From contig WPDH01000111.1 of assembly GCA_019137255.1 (NCBI GenBank), positions 1-64,000 on the forward strand: a DNA stretch of 64,000 bases, written 5' to 3'. How positions within the stretch are numbered: position 1 is the stretch's first letter; each line of letters begins with the position of its first letter. The DNA comes from Corinectria fuckeliana. Its lineage: Eukaryota > Ascomycota > Sordariomycetes > Hypocreales > Nectriaceae. A program made the translations under genes and the position numbers. Below, one piece after another: positions 1 through 11,162 of this stretch. The notes under the pieces are model-generated. The model was given only the letters and a program-made list of their open reading frames with translations, ran no database searches and was not told the origin of the DNA.

Positions 1-720
1 TTTTTATACTAGGCTTAGCTTATAGTAAGAGTAGGTTTTATAGTAAAAGATTTTCTTAAGAGGAGAAAAAAGATAGTTTATAATCTTAATATTTTTTATT
101 TTATCTAGCTTATATATTATATATAATATAATAATAATATAAGAGTAAAAAGAAGGTAAAAAAGGTTTATAAAGAAAGTTAGTTAGGTTAAAATAGATTT
201 TAAGAATATAACTAAGATATAGTAAGAGTAACTATTAAATATTTATAAAAGGTTAAATATTATCTTATATAATATAATAACTAGATTTCTTAAGTACTAA
301 TAAGACTAAAATAAGATATTTTAAAATTAAAAAATTCTAATTATTTTTAAAAAAATTAATAATATATTATAAATATATTATAAGATTAAGACTTATTATT
401 AAAAAAGTAATTAATTTTTTTTATAATTAATAAAAGTACTAAAAAACTAAAAGTCTTTTATATTATTTAGTTTACTTAAAGTAAACTTAAAAAGAGATTT
501 ATTTTATAATTTCTTAATATAATATTTTTTATAGTATAACTCTTATTAAAAATAAAATTAATAATTATAATTAATATATTATTAATATATTAAGTATTTA
601 AAATTAAATAAATAAAAGTTTATATTATATAAGAAAAAGCTACTATAAAAAATAAAAGTTAACCTAAAAAGTATTTTACTTTTTCTAAATTCTAACTAAT
701 TATAATTATTAGACTACCTT
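1..720. repeat. Extremely AT-rich, RIP-like block
   Basis: Almost the whole stretch is A and T, with TpA steps dominating and C and G rare. It has no credible coding region and no clean tandem unit. This is the composition left when repeat-induced point mutation (C to T, preferentially at CpA) has acted heavily on duplicated DNA, usually a transposon. The element it came from cannot be recognised. The edge near 720 is sharp, and mixed-composition DNA follows. It could also be the edge of a larger AT-rich isochore or subtelomere, because the window cuts it on the left. Bases 721-1075 return to normal composition and show no gene. Confidence 0.75.
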
Positions 721-1075
721 ATAGGTTAACTTATAAAAAACCCACTTTAACCCCTACTAGTATTACCACCTCTTAGGTTAGGGCTAAAGTCACCCCTTAG
801 GTTGTCTATATCCCTATGCCACCTCTGTTATCTTAGCATACAGGTGTATATTGCGGGGTAACTTAGACTACGATCTTTAGCTACTTCTGACCCGTTAAAT
901 CCTTTTCCGGATAGTCTATAGGACGAAGGAGACGGATATGGATAATATAGTTGTGTGTTCTTTACATTACATCCTCCGCGAAATTCTCAGTGGTAGATCA
1001 TTCTTCATATATAAAACAAACTAAGCTGATAGATATCTAAAATTTCGCAAATAAGAAATCACCCTAACCCAAAAG

Positions 1076-3932
1076 TCACATATTCTGTATCACCAGCTGA
1101 TCATGCGTCCAGTGCTGAATCAAATGAGATACGAAGATTCCTGGACGGTTGTAACGTTTTATCGAGTCTTGACATATAGGGCAGGTGTACCGGTTGCGAG
1201 CGTCTTTAAACCCGTTCATTCCTTCAGGAAGATCATTCTTTCTCAGATACTCTTCCAGAACGGTTACAAGCGCGTTGGGAAGTTTGTGGGGCCATTTATT
1301 GGTGCTTTTTACGCGTGCTTTCCTTTTGGTGCGCTTCTCGGTTTTGGGCGTTTGGTGAACTGAAGAGTTTTGTTGTATGGCTGATGCGCCTTGGTTTTCT
1401 GGACTAGCCGGCGTATTGGAAGTTGGAGCAACCGGCGTATTGGAAGTTGGAGCAACCGGCCTATTGGAAGCTGGAGCATCACCGCCGCCGGTGACGAACG
1501 GCGCTCGACGCGGCAAGTCTGGTCTTGCTGCAGACGAGATCGGCGGCAAAATAAGGGAATCGGTCGATGGTTCAGGCAAATTCCGGGGCGTGAAGTGAGC
1601 CACTGACGGACCGGGGCGGAACTCAGGCGGCGTGGGATTGATCACTGACGGACCGGGGCGGAACTCAGGCGGCGTGGGATTGATCAGCGAGCCTTGCGAT
1701 GAGCCATGGTACAGACTTGAGAGCATGCTTCGAGTTGCCAGCTGTGCTCCAACGTTTGGGGGCTGGAGAATATAACTATGACTCCTGGGTTTACTCTGGG
1801 CCGCTGGTAGGGCCAATCCCTCAGCATTTGGGTATCGGAAGGCCGCATGTGGGACTCGCTCAGAACCCATGGCTTGCGTAGTGCTTGGACTAGCCTGCGG
1901 AAATGTCGTGACGACCTGGCCTCGGTCTTGTCCCAAGGACGGAGGTGCGTAGTTCCAATGAGCAGGAGGTCCTCTATCCGGCACTGGTGCTGCTAGGCAT
2001 GAAGCGTCAAGTGCAGCTTGTGCCAGCCTGGATGCGTCAAGCCTCTCAAGGCTACCGTGTTCGGTCTGCGCGTTGATCCTTGCCTCCTCCTGGTTATGGC
2101 TTTCCTGTGTTGGGACTGTGGAATGCGAGTTTTGGAGTGTGGTCTCTGTCAACGTCGTGCCGCTTTCGACTATCGGAGCATGCACAATCTCGTCGAGCTT
2201 TTGGTCTGGTTCAGTGCTTGCTATCGAAACGACGTCTATGTCGGGCTCCTTTTTTGGTTCGACTCCATCCACGCCGTGATGTGAGGGCTCTGGTCCCATT
2301 GCGATGGCCGGCTGGGGGGCTACCTGAGGAATTGTCTGGGAGACCGTCCGCGGAGTCGGCTGAGGCGTGGGGCGGGATTCAGGCTGGTGAGTAGGATGGG
2401 ATATAGGCTGCGAGTCAGACTGGGGATGGGGACGGGGATGGGGATCAGATGAAGAATGAGAGCCGGGGCCCGAAGGATGTGCCGGTGATGGCGCCGTCTC
2501 CAAACGTTCATTCGGCCGTCGATCATGGTCCGGAGCCGGGGAACAGGAGTGATGAGACGGGGACGCAACTGGAGACGGGGCCTTGTTAGCAAAGGTACAG
2601 CAAATCCCCGAACCAGTTGGAAACAAACCATGTGGTAAGTCGGTTCGGCCAGCGTCAGGCGCGCCTGTAGCTTCCTCGGCTCCGTCTTCCCGACCTTGCC
2701 CCTGTTGTTGAGCTTGTTTTTCCTGTTGTACTTCTTCGTCCTCGACCTCCCCCACTCTTACTGTAATGTTCCCTGCACCCCGATCCTTGAGAAACTTCTG
2801 AACCGACCGAAAATGAGGAACAAGCGTATTCATTGCCTCGGGATCAAACACACGCAAGTCCTTGGCTGCAACCCAGCCGACAGCACTCTTTTCCGGAAAG
2901 TCCTGGCCGTCAAAGTACATGACGGGGAACTCGCGCTCGTTAACTCGAGGCTGTCCGTCCTGAAATTCATCCCGCAACGCGAGTTTGCCTGTTGGGCTGT
3001 GCATTTTGTAGCATGCCGGTATCACCTCTGTCAGCCCAAAACTCTCGAGAGTGCCCGACACTCCGGCATCTTCAAGATTCTGGAGTGGAAGAACGAGTAC
3101 TGCCAGCCATTCCTTGGACTTTTGCCAGAATGCAAGGTATACCTTTCCGCGATCCGGGTCGGTGATGCCCTCGCAGTCCTGATCGCCCGTTGAATTGTCA
3201 TGGTTTCTGTGACTATGCCTGGTTTGCCTGCGAGGCATGTCTGCGTCTAGTTCGATAGATGAAGCTTCGGGCCTAGTAGGTTCTTGATGACTTCCAGACC
3301 CGTTAGTTGCTGTGGCTGCTTCGCCTTCCCGTGTCGCCGTCTTTTGAAATCTGCGGCGCTTGTGCCTTGCTGAAGGATTTGGCAAACCTTTCTTTCGTTT
3401 ATCCTACAATTGTCAGTACGACATAACATTTGGGAAGTTGGGGACTCACATTCGGAACTTTGCCTGCGGAACCGGGGAGCTCCGCACGAGTACTTCCTCG
3501 GGATGTCAGAGCCGGCGACTCCAAAGATTCGGCGGGGCCGTCAACGCACTGTCGACCTTCGTCTTGTGGGAGTGCGCGTAGGCACGTCTCCACGCGCGTG
3601 GGCCCCAGAACCAAGATCATGTCGCGACAGAGCCTGTCCAAGGTTGCTTGCAGCGCCTCTTGGTAAGCCTGCTCTTTGGCTTGGACCGTCGCCTCGTGGT
3701 TGATCTCCAGTTCTCTCAAGCGGCCGCCCAGGGTGACAATCTCGTCCCGCTCATCGGTACTTAAGGGTGACTGGTGCTTCCATAGATGATCGATGCGTGC
3801 TCGAATGCCTACCATCATCTCCGCGTAGAGTGTATGCGGGGATTTGAGGGTATCAAGCTCTGCGGTATATTTCGTAAACTCGTCTATTATCGCCTTGACC
3901 TGCGACGGGCCCTGTTGAGTCGACATTTCCAT
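1076..3932 (-). CDS. Large low-complexity protein with C-terminal zinc-finger-like end
   Basis: I do not recognise a named family. Model: exon 1 3932-3450 (ATG at 3932) and exon 2 3403-1076, 936 aa. The 46-nt intron 3404-3449 has a GTGAGT donor, a TACTGAC branch site and a TAG acceptor, and both exons stay in phase 0. The N-terminal ~100 residues look alpha-helical or coiled-coil (KAIIDEFTKYTAELDTL). A basic KRKK..RHKRRRF stretch at the splice junction could be a nuclear signal. A folded-looking central segment (VYLAFWQKSKEWLAVLVLPL) precedes a long Pro/Ser/Thr/Gln-rich tract with two tandem repeats. The last ~65 residues contain CPIC followed by HLIQH spacing, a C2H2-like finger. A nuclear or chromatin role is inference. 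The gene lies next to the RIP-like block but looks intact. Confidence 0.7.
1408..1479 (-). repeat. Three tandem 24-bp units inside the 1076-3932 gene
   Basis: Three consecutive 24-bp units start at 1408, 1432 and 1456. The third has small changes. On the minus strand each encodes an 8-residue unit of the form PVAPTSNT. The unit length is a multiple of three, so copy-number changes would keep the frame. Confidence 0.85.
1603..1686 (-). repeat. Two identical 42-bp tandem units inside the 1076-3932 gene
   Basis: Two directly adjacent copies of a 42-bp unit (1603-1644 and 1645-1686) encode a 14-residue repeat of the form INPTPPEFRPGPSV. The copies appear identical, suggesting a recent in-frame duplication in the disordered part of the protein. 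Confidence 0.85.
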
Positions 3933-4511
3933 ACCGAGCCGCGATGCAAAAGCGGCCTTGGAGAACAGGCACAGAGGCTTCGCAGGGGCCGTGGTCAGAT
4001 GCTAGTGTCGGCTGATGCGCACGCTAAATGAGATGGAGACGTTATGGTTATCGAGGCTTCAAGCGTTGGCTCGCAGCAAAAGAAGGTGACGCGAGAATGC
4101 CCAATCCCTCTTGCAAGATGATTTGTTGGCTCACAGCCTGATGTGAGGGGGTCTCTCAGCCAATTGAACTTGGTCACCTGACTGTGATTTCAACAGACGC
4201 CAGTCAGCAGGAAAAAGCAAAATGACAGCCTGAGGCATGAAGGCAAGGATGAATTGCTTGGCGCCATCTTACTTATGCAACCTCACACAGGCCTCAATAC
4301 TACCTAATTTAGCCTATCATTGCACCGGATAATGTGGTTTAATTAAGTGCTACTTCTTATACAGCCTACCCCTAGAGCGTCCAATGGCAGGATCCATCTC
4401 CTGTTGTGGGCCACCGGCAAAGAAAATACCCGCGGTGAATAAGGACTGAATAAGGACCGGAAGCCATCCCAGTTCAACTAAAGCCCCAATATCGCAAACA
4501 TCCAACGAGTC
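3933..4511. promoter_or_regulatory. Intergenic region between divergent genes
   Basis: This 579-bp stretch separates the start of the minus-strand zinc-finger-like gene from the start of the quinate dehydrogenase-like gene, so it probably carries both promoters. I see no gene and no convincing named regulatory site. Confidence 0.5.
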
Positions 4512-5405
4512 ATGTCCGCACCAAAGACTCTCCATCTTGTGGGAATCGGCGTCGGCCATTCCATCGCACCCCCAATGCACACTCTCATTGCAGAGTCTCT
4601 GGGTCTGCCGTGGACATTTTATGCCACCGAATGCATCACACTGGAGGACTTGCTCTCCCTCGCCCGGGCTGACTCGACCATTGGGCTGGTCGTCACAATG
4701 CCCTACAAGAACGCCGTTATGAAACACCTAGACGCGCTCGATGAGCTGGCTGCCACTATTGGCGCCTGCAACAACGTCTATCGCGACTTTCAGTCTCCCG
4801 GCCGTCTCCGCGGAACAAACACCGACTGGCTGGGCATCAAGGGCTGCCTGCTCGAGCGATCGGAGCCGGTGCTGCATAAGCCAGCGCTCATCGTCGGTGC
4901 CGGAGGTGCTAGTCGCGCTGCTGTATACGCACTCGGCACTCACTTCAAATCCTCCGTCATTTACGTACTGAACAGAGATGACGGCGAAGTGGCTGATCTT
5001 ATCCGAGATTCACAGCGTTTATTGCCACCCCCCAAGATTATCCACGTCAAGGCGGGACAGGCTGCCGAGCTGGAGACGCCTTACTACGTGGTCGGCACCG
5101 TTCCCGATCTAGAGCCAAAGACAAGAGGAGAGCTGGCTGTGAAGGATGCATTGGAGGAGTTCCTTTCTAGGCCGACTAAGGGTGTTGTCTTGGACATGTG
5201 CTTCAAGCCACGTCGGACGAGGATGATCAAGCTTGCGGAGAAGCTCGACTGGCCTGCAGTTGAGGGTACACATGTTATTGGACACCAGATTGAGGAGCAG
5301 TGGAAGCTGTGGGCTGGAGAGGCTGCGGTGGAGCGGATGGACAGAGACGGTGCCTGGAAGCTGCTGTTGGAGATGGCGGAGAAGAGCCCAGGAATCAATT
5401 TCTAG
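4512..5405 (+). CDS. Quinate/shikimate 5-dehydrogenase-like protein
   Basis: Intronless, 297 aa. It belongs to the AroE/quinate dehydrogenase family, which interconverts quinate or shikimate and the 3-dehydro compound with NAD(P). The substrate-binding N-terminal half has the GHSIAPPMH motif (family form hSxSPxxH), TMPYKN with the expected catalytic lysine (K66), and GTNTDW with the catalytic aspartate (D105). A Rossmann motif GAGGAS lies at residues 129-134. A C-terminal EEQWKLWAG helix matches the family. Three kilobases or less away are a 3-dehydroshikimate dehydratase and a QutA-type regulator remnant, so quinate catabolism is the likely role. The SIAP motif has Ala where many members have Ser. 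Fungi carry several paralogues, so quinate versus shikimate specificity is open. Confidence 0.85.
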   Translation: MSAPKTLHLVGIGVGHSIAPPMHTLIAESLGLPWTFYATECITLEDLLSLARADSTIGLVVTMPYKNAVMKHLDALDELAATIGACNNVYRDFQSPGRLRGTNTDWLGIKGCLLERSEPVLHKPALIVGAGGASRAAVYALGTHFKSSVIYVLNRDDGEVADLIRDSQRLLPPPKIIHVKAGQAAELETPYYVVGTVPDLEPKTRGELAVKDALEEFLSRPTKGVVLDMCFKPRRTRMIKLAEKLDWPAVEGTHVIGHQIEEQWKLWAGEAAVERMDRDGAWKLLLEMAEKSPGINF

Positions 5406-5785
5406 ATGCAGTTGTCTCGGAATAAGTATTCTTCGGATATCGAAAGGTGTTATTTTTACAAAAATGCAGCAGACATCAAAAGGCCATTAATTGAAGGAGA
5501 ACAACCGAGCGATGCATGTTGTGAGATTAACCAACTTGGCTAGTCGACATGCCCACCAACAAGACAGGACAGCTTTAGTAGCAAATACTAGTGTTTTATT
5601 TTAGAAAGTAAAGATAAGTTACCCGTGATACAATACGGCGAAAGACACTCTGCACTTACTCATTCTCCGTACCACTGCATCGAGAACCATCACGGGAATG
5701 GAGTCATTAGCTTCTTACCAAGGCACACGCAATGGACCAGTATGCAGGAACGGAAGATGAATAAATCTCGAACATGTGATGCTAT
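5406..5785. other. Convergent intergenic region
   Basis: This 380-bp gap lies between the 3' ends of two convergent quinate-pathway genes and presumably holds both polyadenylation regions. I see nothing else in it. Confidence 0.5.
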
Positions 5786-6805
5786 TCAGTTCAGACCCAG
5801 TCGTTGTACAAACTTATCCCACGACTCCTTCCCCCGGCGAGCATGCTGCTCTGGCACATGCTCCCCTTCTTCTGACATGGTCCTCGAGAAAAGCTCCATT
5901 GAAACATATCCCTTATACCCCATGTCCTCGATCAATGCCCTCGCGATAAGTTCAACGGGAAGATAGGCTCCTCTTTCACTTTCATACATGAATGTCCTTG
6001 CATTGCGCGACCAGTTCATCCGCGGCGGGTTTCCGTCGACGTGGAATGGATGTCCTTTGACAAGCGGGGAGTCCATCCGCTCAGCGTCCACAACCTGGAT
6101 GTAAAACACCTTGGCTAGGTCGACGTCCCGCAGACGAGCAATGGACGCTTCGAGATCACCGTCAGCATTGGGCCTTTTCCCCGACGGAGACGCCGGATCT
6201 GCCCAGACCCTGCCAGCGATGTTGAAGGTGTCGAGGCAGAGCCCGAAGTTCGGCCTGTCGACCTTTTGCACCACCTCCCACGACTTCTCCCACGTGTCGA
6301 CGTGCGTGCTCCAGCAGAGGCTCTCGTAGGCGAACCGGATGCGTGGCTCTTGCTGTAGCCCGAGGTCGGCCAGCTCGACCAGGTCGCCGACGATGACGGC
6401 CATATCTCCCGTCAGCTGCTCGGCGGGAAGGAAATTGGCCGGGATCTGGATGGTGTTGGTGCCGAGAAGCTTTGCGATTTCGAACCACAGGCCAATCTTT
6501 TCGATCAGCCTGGCGTGCTGTTTGCGATCGAGGAGACCCTCGTAGAACAGAAACGGCTGGAGCCCGATCACTTCCAGGTTCAACCCGTCAAGGATCTTAC
6601 GCATATGGGCTGTGGCGCTTAGGACCTGGTCCGAATTTGGATCCGTGGTGTCATGGAGATTCTTGGCAAAGTACTCCAGATCTTCGTAGAATATCTCGAT
6701 GCCCTCGAAGCCGTATTTGGCAGCCTGTCGGGCTTTATCTTCGAAATCGTGCAGCCAGGCACGCCCGAGAGAGGCAGACATGATAGCGGGACGGAACGAC
6801 TTCAT
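5786..6805 (-). CDS. qutC-like: 3-dehydroshikimate dehydratase (QutC/QA-4 type)
   Basis: Intronless, 339 aa, close to the usual length of fungal QutC/QA-4. It converts 3-dehydroshikimate to protocatechuate in the quinate pathway in the cytosol. The protein is a sugar-phosphate-isomerase/AP-endonuclease-2 TIM barrel. Visible blocks are FEGIEIFYEDLEYFA near the N-terminus, ..IGLQPFLFYEGL.., IRFAYESLCWSTHVDTWE with a probable metal-ligand Glu, FGLCLDTFNIAGRVWADP, FYIQVVDAER, and YVSMELFSR near the C-terminus. It converges on the dehydrogenase at 4512-5405. It shares its strand with the broken activator upstream. The frame is open throughout and all barrel motifs are kept, so it is probably functional despite the decay around it. 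Confidence 0.9.
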   Translation of the reverse strand: MKSFRPAIMSASLGRAWLHDFEDKARQAAKYGFEGIEIFYEDLEYFAKNLHDTTDPNSDQVLSATAHMRKILDGLNLEVIGLQPFLFYEGLLDRKQHARLIEKIGLWFEIAKLLGTNTIQIPANFLPAEQLTGDMAVIVGDLVELADLGLQQEPRIRFAYESLCWSTHVDTWEKSWEVVQKVDRPNFGLCLDTFNIAGRVWADPASPSGKRPNADGDLEASIARLRDVDLAKVFYIQVVDAERMDSPLVKGHPFHVDGNPPRMNWSRNARTFMYESERGAYLPVELIARALIEDMGYKGYVSMELFSRTMSEEGEHVPEQHARRGKESWDKFVQRLGLN

Positions 6806-7334
6806 CGCTAAAGAAGCAAGAAATGATGAAGAAATAGGAAGGGCGATCCTATGCTGTAAACAATGGCTCGTTTCGTCATGTGTTGGTGATAGGGAAGCTG
6901 AGCAAGTGACTTTCGGTTGTTATCGGAGGTCTGACGAGTTGAATATTCTGAGTCTTCTTAGTGCTTAATAATACTTGCGATACTGTTGTGCAGCCGGAAC
7001 TGACTTTTGCCGGCTTGCTGCCCAGTTAGTGGATCTCATTACCCGAGCAGAGCCGATCAACAGAGCTCGACGTGACCGGTATACAATGTTTGTAAGCTGA
7101 GGCTGCGAACTCCATAATAGCGGTTTCTCGGAAGTTACTGTTTGATTTGTGTGGTTGGTGTTGATTAACATCATTTTTTCTCATGTTTGAAGATGTCTTT
7201 ACGAAGCTGCATCAACCAGCCTACCCTGTTCTATTCCAGTGGAAAGCAGCAAGGCCAAATCCTAGACAATACAGGAAATCTCGCAAGTACGAAGACCCCG
7301 CAAGTGGACTGTCTCAAGGAAGCCTATTCAGAAG
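6806..7334. other. Intergenic region upstream of the dehydratase
   Basis: This 529-bp gap should include the dehydratase promoter. It contains no credible gene. QutA-type activators bind GGATAA-like sites. I did not find an unambiguous repeated copy here. Confidence 0.4.
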
Positions 7335-9054
7335 TCACCTCGGTTGTGCATTGAAAAACGACCGAAGATTGCTCGAAGCACCACGCATATCGTCAAGATT
7401 TCTCATAAAGTCTAGAGGATTGGCCGCCCTGTAAAACCAAAGTCAGCAAATGAAGACGGTGAGTATTCACTATCTAGCATGACAAGACCTTACCAGTCAA
7501 CAGGGTCCAAAGTGGCGAGGCTGTCGAAGAGGCTGTCGTCTTCCATCCCCTCAAGTAACGAATCAGACAATGTGTTCAAGCCTATGCCTTGCTCAAGCTC
7601 TGACAGGTTTTGAGAGTGTGTTCCCACCCTTGGTGAAGCGTCTTGGTCCTGCTGTTGACAAGTCAGTGGAATGCCAAGAGTTTCGGTCACCCGAATGTTC
7701 ATGTCGCTCCCATGACTTGAAGAGAGGGTTGTTCCATCATCGCGGTCCCGCATCTCTAACGATATGCCGTTCACGGTCGCAGATTGTAGAGCCCCCAACT
7801 TTGAGATAACTACAGCTTGATGTGCAACCATCTGCGGTTGTATATAGCTTCGGGCGAGCATGCAAGATCCCGAGCTGCCGGAGGCGAAAGCTGCTCCTGG
7901 CATTCCGTATTCTTGTACAAAAGCCTATTTAGACTGACCAGGCTCTTTGGTACCCCTAGGTAATTGCGGTCGTTTCGGTCAAGAGTCGTCGAAGCTATGG
8001 CAGCATTGTTGGCATCCGCCATGAATGTTCTATCTCGCAGAACGATATGCCATAACCTGCTCTTCAACTCCGGCACTGCCATAGCCGCTCTTTTCAGTTT
8101 CAAGCACCTCGAGTAGTAGAGACAAGTAAGCAAGCAGCGTAGGGTGCCGCTGCCTTGGATCCTTTCTTCCAACCCGCTGGTTAGTTGGTGCGTGTAGCTC
8201 CGCCCCTGAAGGGCATTTAGGTCATCGTTTTCATACGACGAGTAGGTCAGACTAATGTGGTGGAAGCTCTATTTGGTCGTCGTGAAGGGACGCTTCTTGC
8301 ACTGGCTGGGAGATGAAGCCCAGGTCATGGAGAGCTAGCTGAGCCTGGAGGGTAGATGGCTTTCATCTGCATAGCTTCTCAGGGTGATGAGACAGGCTGC
8401 AGCATGGCTGAGGAGGTTGCGTCTTTATACATGAGGCTCAAAGGGGCTTCTTCCGAGACCTGAAAAACTGACGCATCGTTGCCGTCGTTTAGTCGGACTA
8501 TCGAGCAAAGGGCCTGGGCCAGTATGCCCTCCAGTGTGCCGGTATGGCCATCATCGTCTTACGTTGATTCCCCGGAGAGAGGAAAACCCTCGAGGCGTCT
8601 CAAAACCGAACTGGCCCTCCACACCTGCATCGCGAGCTCCAAAGCCTCTTCGACACTCTCCATCGAGCCCCGTAGCCGGAACGTCGATCGCCTTCAAGCA
8701 AAGCAGAGACCCAAGCCTCGCTCCCTTCGACGGTGCCAAACAGGCAGCCAAGGAGTATCTCCAGCGACCTTACGTAGCCTGTTCGGAGGCCGCGCCTTTG
8801 GACGGGTTGCAGGCACAGGTGCGACTGGCGATTGAGCATGGTTGACATGAAGGTCGTTGACCGTCGCAGCGATCTTTGCGTCTTCGACACTCATCACATG
8901 CTCTGGCCACTCGTACCTGCGTGCTGTGGAAGCTTGTATCTCCAGCTTCGTCTGTTTCCTTCCGAGGCCGTTTTGCCGGCGAGGGCCCTAGGCGATCCGG
9001 AGTTTGTTGTCGGCCCTTGGCGGGATTGCCATCGGGGGCACTGCCGTTCCCCAT
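7335..9054 (-). pseudogene. Broken QutA/QA-1F-type Zn2Cys6 quinate activator
   Basis: The ATG at 9054 opens a frame with a Zn(II)2Cys6 binuclear cluster (CDECRRRKDRC, then CQPC, then C). It ends by frameshift near 8785. Right at the shift the next frame continues with RRGLRTGYVRSLEILLG, which is how the linker after the QutA zinc cluster begins. Adding one base near 8790 would join them. Further downstream the coding similarity changes frame again (EALELAMQVWRAS near 8600) and meets stops near 8560 and 8390. The 3' end is better kept: a frame ends SLATLDPVD at 7494, then a plausible 65-nt intron (7429-7493), then a last exon ending at 7335 (AANPLDFMRNLDDM). The DNA left is shorter than an intact ~800-aa activator would need. 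Identification of the DNA-binding end is strong. A sequencing error could explain one shift but not all. Confidence 0.75.
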
Positions 9055-9766
9055 GGCTCAGGTGAGCTCCATGAGGCGGCGAATCCCCAAGATGACGGGG
9101 TACATGTAAGGAAACGGAGTATGTAGTACATTTGTGGTGAGAGACGCAACGGCGAAGATGGAGGGTTGTCGTTCAGGCAGTTAGAATGGGCGGATGGTGT
9201 GTGGGAGGGAAATGCACTACAGCCATGCTAGCGCAAGAGATATTGTTTAATTCGCTACCGTCAAAATATTGATGGCTGTTCCATCATCCTAGATAATTAT
9301 TAAACTTTTCTATGTGACTACTGACATTTCTGCTGCTTTGTTCTGAAGTGTTCTTACAGCGTTGATTAGGATTCTTGCACAGCTCAATATATCTCCCCTC
9401 CCCCGCATCTCAACAAGCCCGCGATACTAACTCGAGTGTCTACCCTTTTGAGCCACTGTCCCACTCATCCTAGCATCCAGCGCTCACTGGCGCTCTCCAC
9501 ATTGTCCTGACATCGTGGAGTTCTAGAGGGGAAGTCAGCCAGCAAAGCTCTTTGCCGTTCCTCGGCAATTGGCCCTTCTGTGTAAGCAGGGTTGCGCCGT
9601 CTTTGTCGTGCAAGCGTGGGTAGCAGAATCACAGATACCTTCAATATGAGGGAAAAGAAACGTAATACGGTAATTATGTTGTGGACAAGTTCCTGCTCCT
9701 TGAAAGCGCATACGTTATGGCTGTTCTGACAGCCTCAAATGGCATCTCGGTCAACGGCCTTTCCAT
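9055..9766. other. Intergenic region, no gene seen
   Basis: This 712-bp stretch lies upstream of the broken activator and 3' of the broken dehydrogenase. I see no open gene. Its 9720-9766 end may contain the decayed C-terminus of the dehydrogenase. Confidence 0.4.
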
Positions 9767-10355
9767 CTAGAGGACCTTTTGTGCAGCTTGTTCAACAATT
9801 GAGACATGAGATAGCTTTGGCCCTCCATCGACACTCTCAAACGACGAAATGATGTTGATACGGTTGGCAAGATAGGTCTCCGACGCTCCCAGCCACTTGT
9901 AGAGTGCACAAATGGCACTTGAGCTGCTCCTCCACCTCCAATCACCAAAGCAGGGTGGCCCTTGCTGCGAGACACGACGTCCGGAAAGTTGTTCAGAAAC
10001 GCGTCACGAACGCCGACACAATCGGTGTTGGTGCCGATGTACCGCCTCATGCCAGTATCGGGGTCCTCCCTGATGAATATGGTGTTGATAGCCCCGATTA
10101 CGTGGCCTTCTTCAGGACCTCATCACACTCCTTCACCCAGGTGTCTTTATGCGGCACCATCACGGCAGACCCGATGCAGTCGTCTGCTCTGAGCTTCGGC
10201 AGAAAGTCTTTTTAGTCTTTGGAATCGATGGCTTCATACGTCCAGAGAACGTCCAAGACTTGAAGATCGTCGAGTGTAGCGACGGGGCAAGCGACCGGTG
10301 AAGTATATGCCCGAAAGATATGTCCGAAGGGGCTGGCTTAGCTTGTTGTCCGACA
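9767..10355 (-). pseudogene. Broken second quinate/shikimate dehydrogenase
   Basis: Minus-strand fragments of an AroE/quinate dehydrogenase occur in the expected order but in different frames. First comes a possible start at 10355. Then DDCIGSAVMVPHKDTW carries the catalytic-lysine motif (VPHK). Then, after a shift, GAINTIF leads into GTNTDCVGVRDAFL with the catalytic aspartate, then the Rossmann motif GGGGAAQ. After another shift come CALYKWLGASETYLANR and a stop at 9767. At least three frame changes are needed and the N-terminal SxSP region is poorly preserved, so the locus is a pseudogene. It differs from the intact paralogue at 4512 (NTDC against NTDW), so it is not a recent duplicate. 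It was probably the cluster's own QutB-type enzyme. Confidence 0.75.
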
Positions 10356-11162
10356 TTTTGTACTAGATGGCGAGGCCTGTTGTACGAATAGCTTGTGGTG
10401 TTTGAGCTTGGGTTTGGCGAGAAAGATTCTCATAATAACAAGAGAGCTTACTTTTGTTGAGCCAAGGCGAGTGAGCTGAAGAACGTAATTCACTAAACAG
10501 CGTCGCCATGGGTCCTGTTTCTATTCTTCCTTATAAAAAGCAGGCAATGTTATGGCGATCATCAATGCTGGTAGAGGTCTTACTGCTCATCGGTAGCCCT
10601 AGCTCCTTATGTATGAACGAGCTTAGTCCAACAGGACTTGAATTCTTAGGCCATATGGAACCCCTTGTAGGAAGTTTCAACCCTATAATTCCATGATTAC
10701 AACGCGACTACATGTGATAAAGCCTTACGTCCACACTAGCAGGCTTTATAAGCATGGGCACACATAGCTGTAAGTAATACATAATGAGATTCTTGATTGA
10801 GTGACCAACAATAATTACCGTTCAAGACTCAAGACCGATTTTGGTGCAGACACGAGGTGCTTATTACAACCGTCCATTGCTATTGCAGGAGCGCCTCTTG
10901 ACACCAAAGTAACTGATCCATTTAAGTCCATTACATTAAGGACGTTCATTCTTGAATAGTGCCATCTGAAGTGCCCAGAGATCTATAATGACCGGTGTTC
11001 GCCTTAGGACACAATTCATATCGTCGACAGTATGTTGTTGAAGAAACATTCGATATTTCCTTTCATAGCAAAGCACTGCCAGCCCGCGTGTTCGTCTTCA
11101 TGTGTATGATTAGTTGAAGTCGAAAGTGAAACTGCCGTCTGCTCCACGGGCCGCGCATTCGG
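10356..11162. other. Intergenic region, no gene seen
   Basis: This 807-bp stretch has only short open frames without recognisable similarity. Confidence 0.4.

Noticed and set aside
1103..2394. Several plus-strand open frames opposite the first gene
   Set aside because: They lie antisense to a spliced 936-aa gene, have biased composition caused by its repeats, and show no family features.
8770..9054. A short intact zinc-cluster gene of 94 codons
   Set aside because: The next frame continues the QutA-like linker at once, so the short frame is the front of a frameshifted larger gene.
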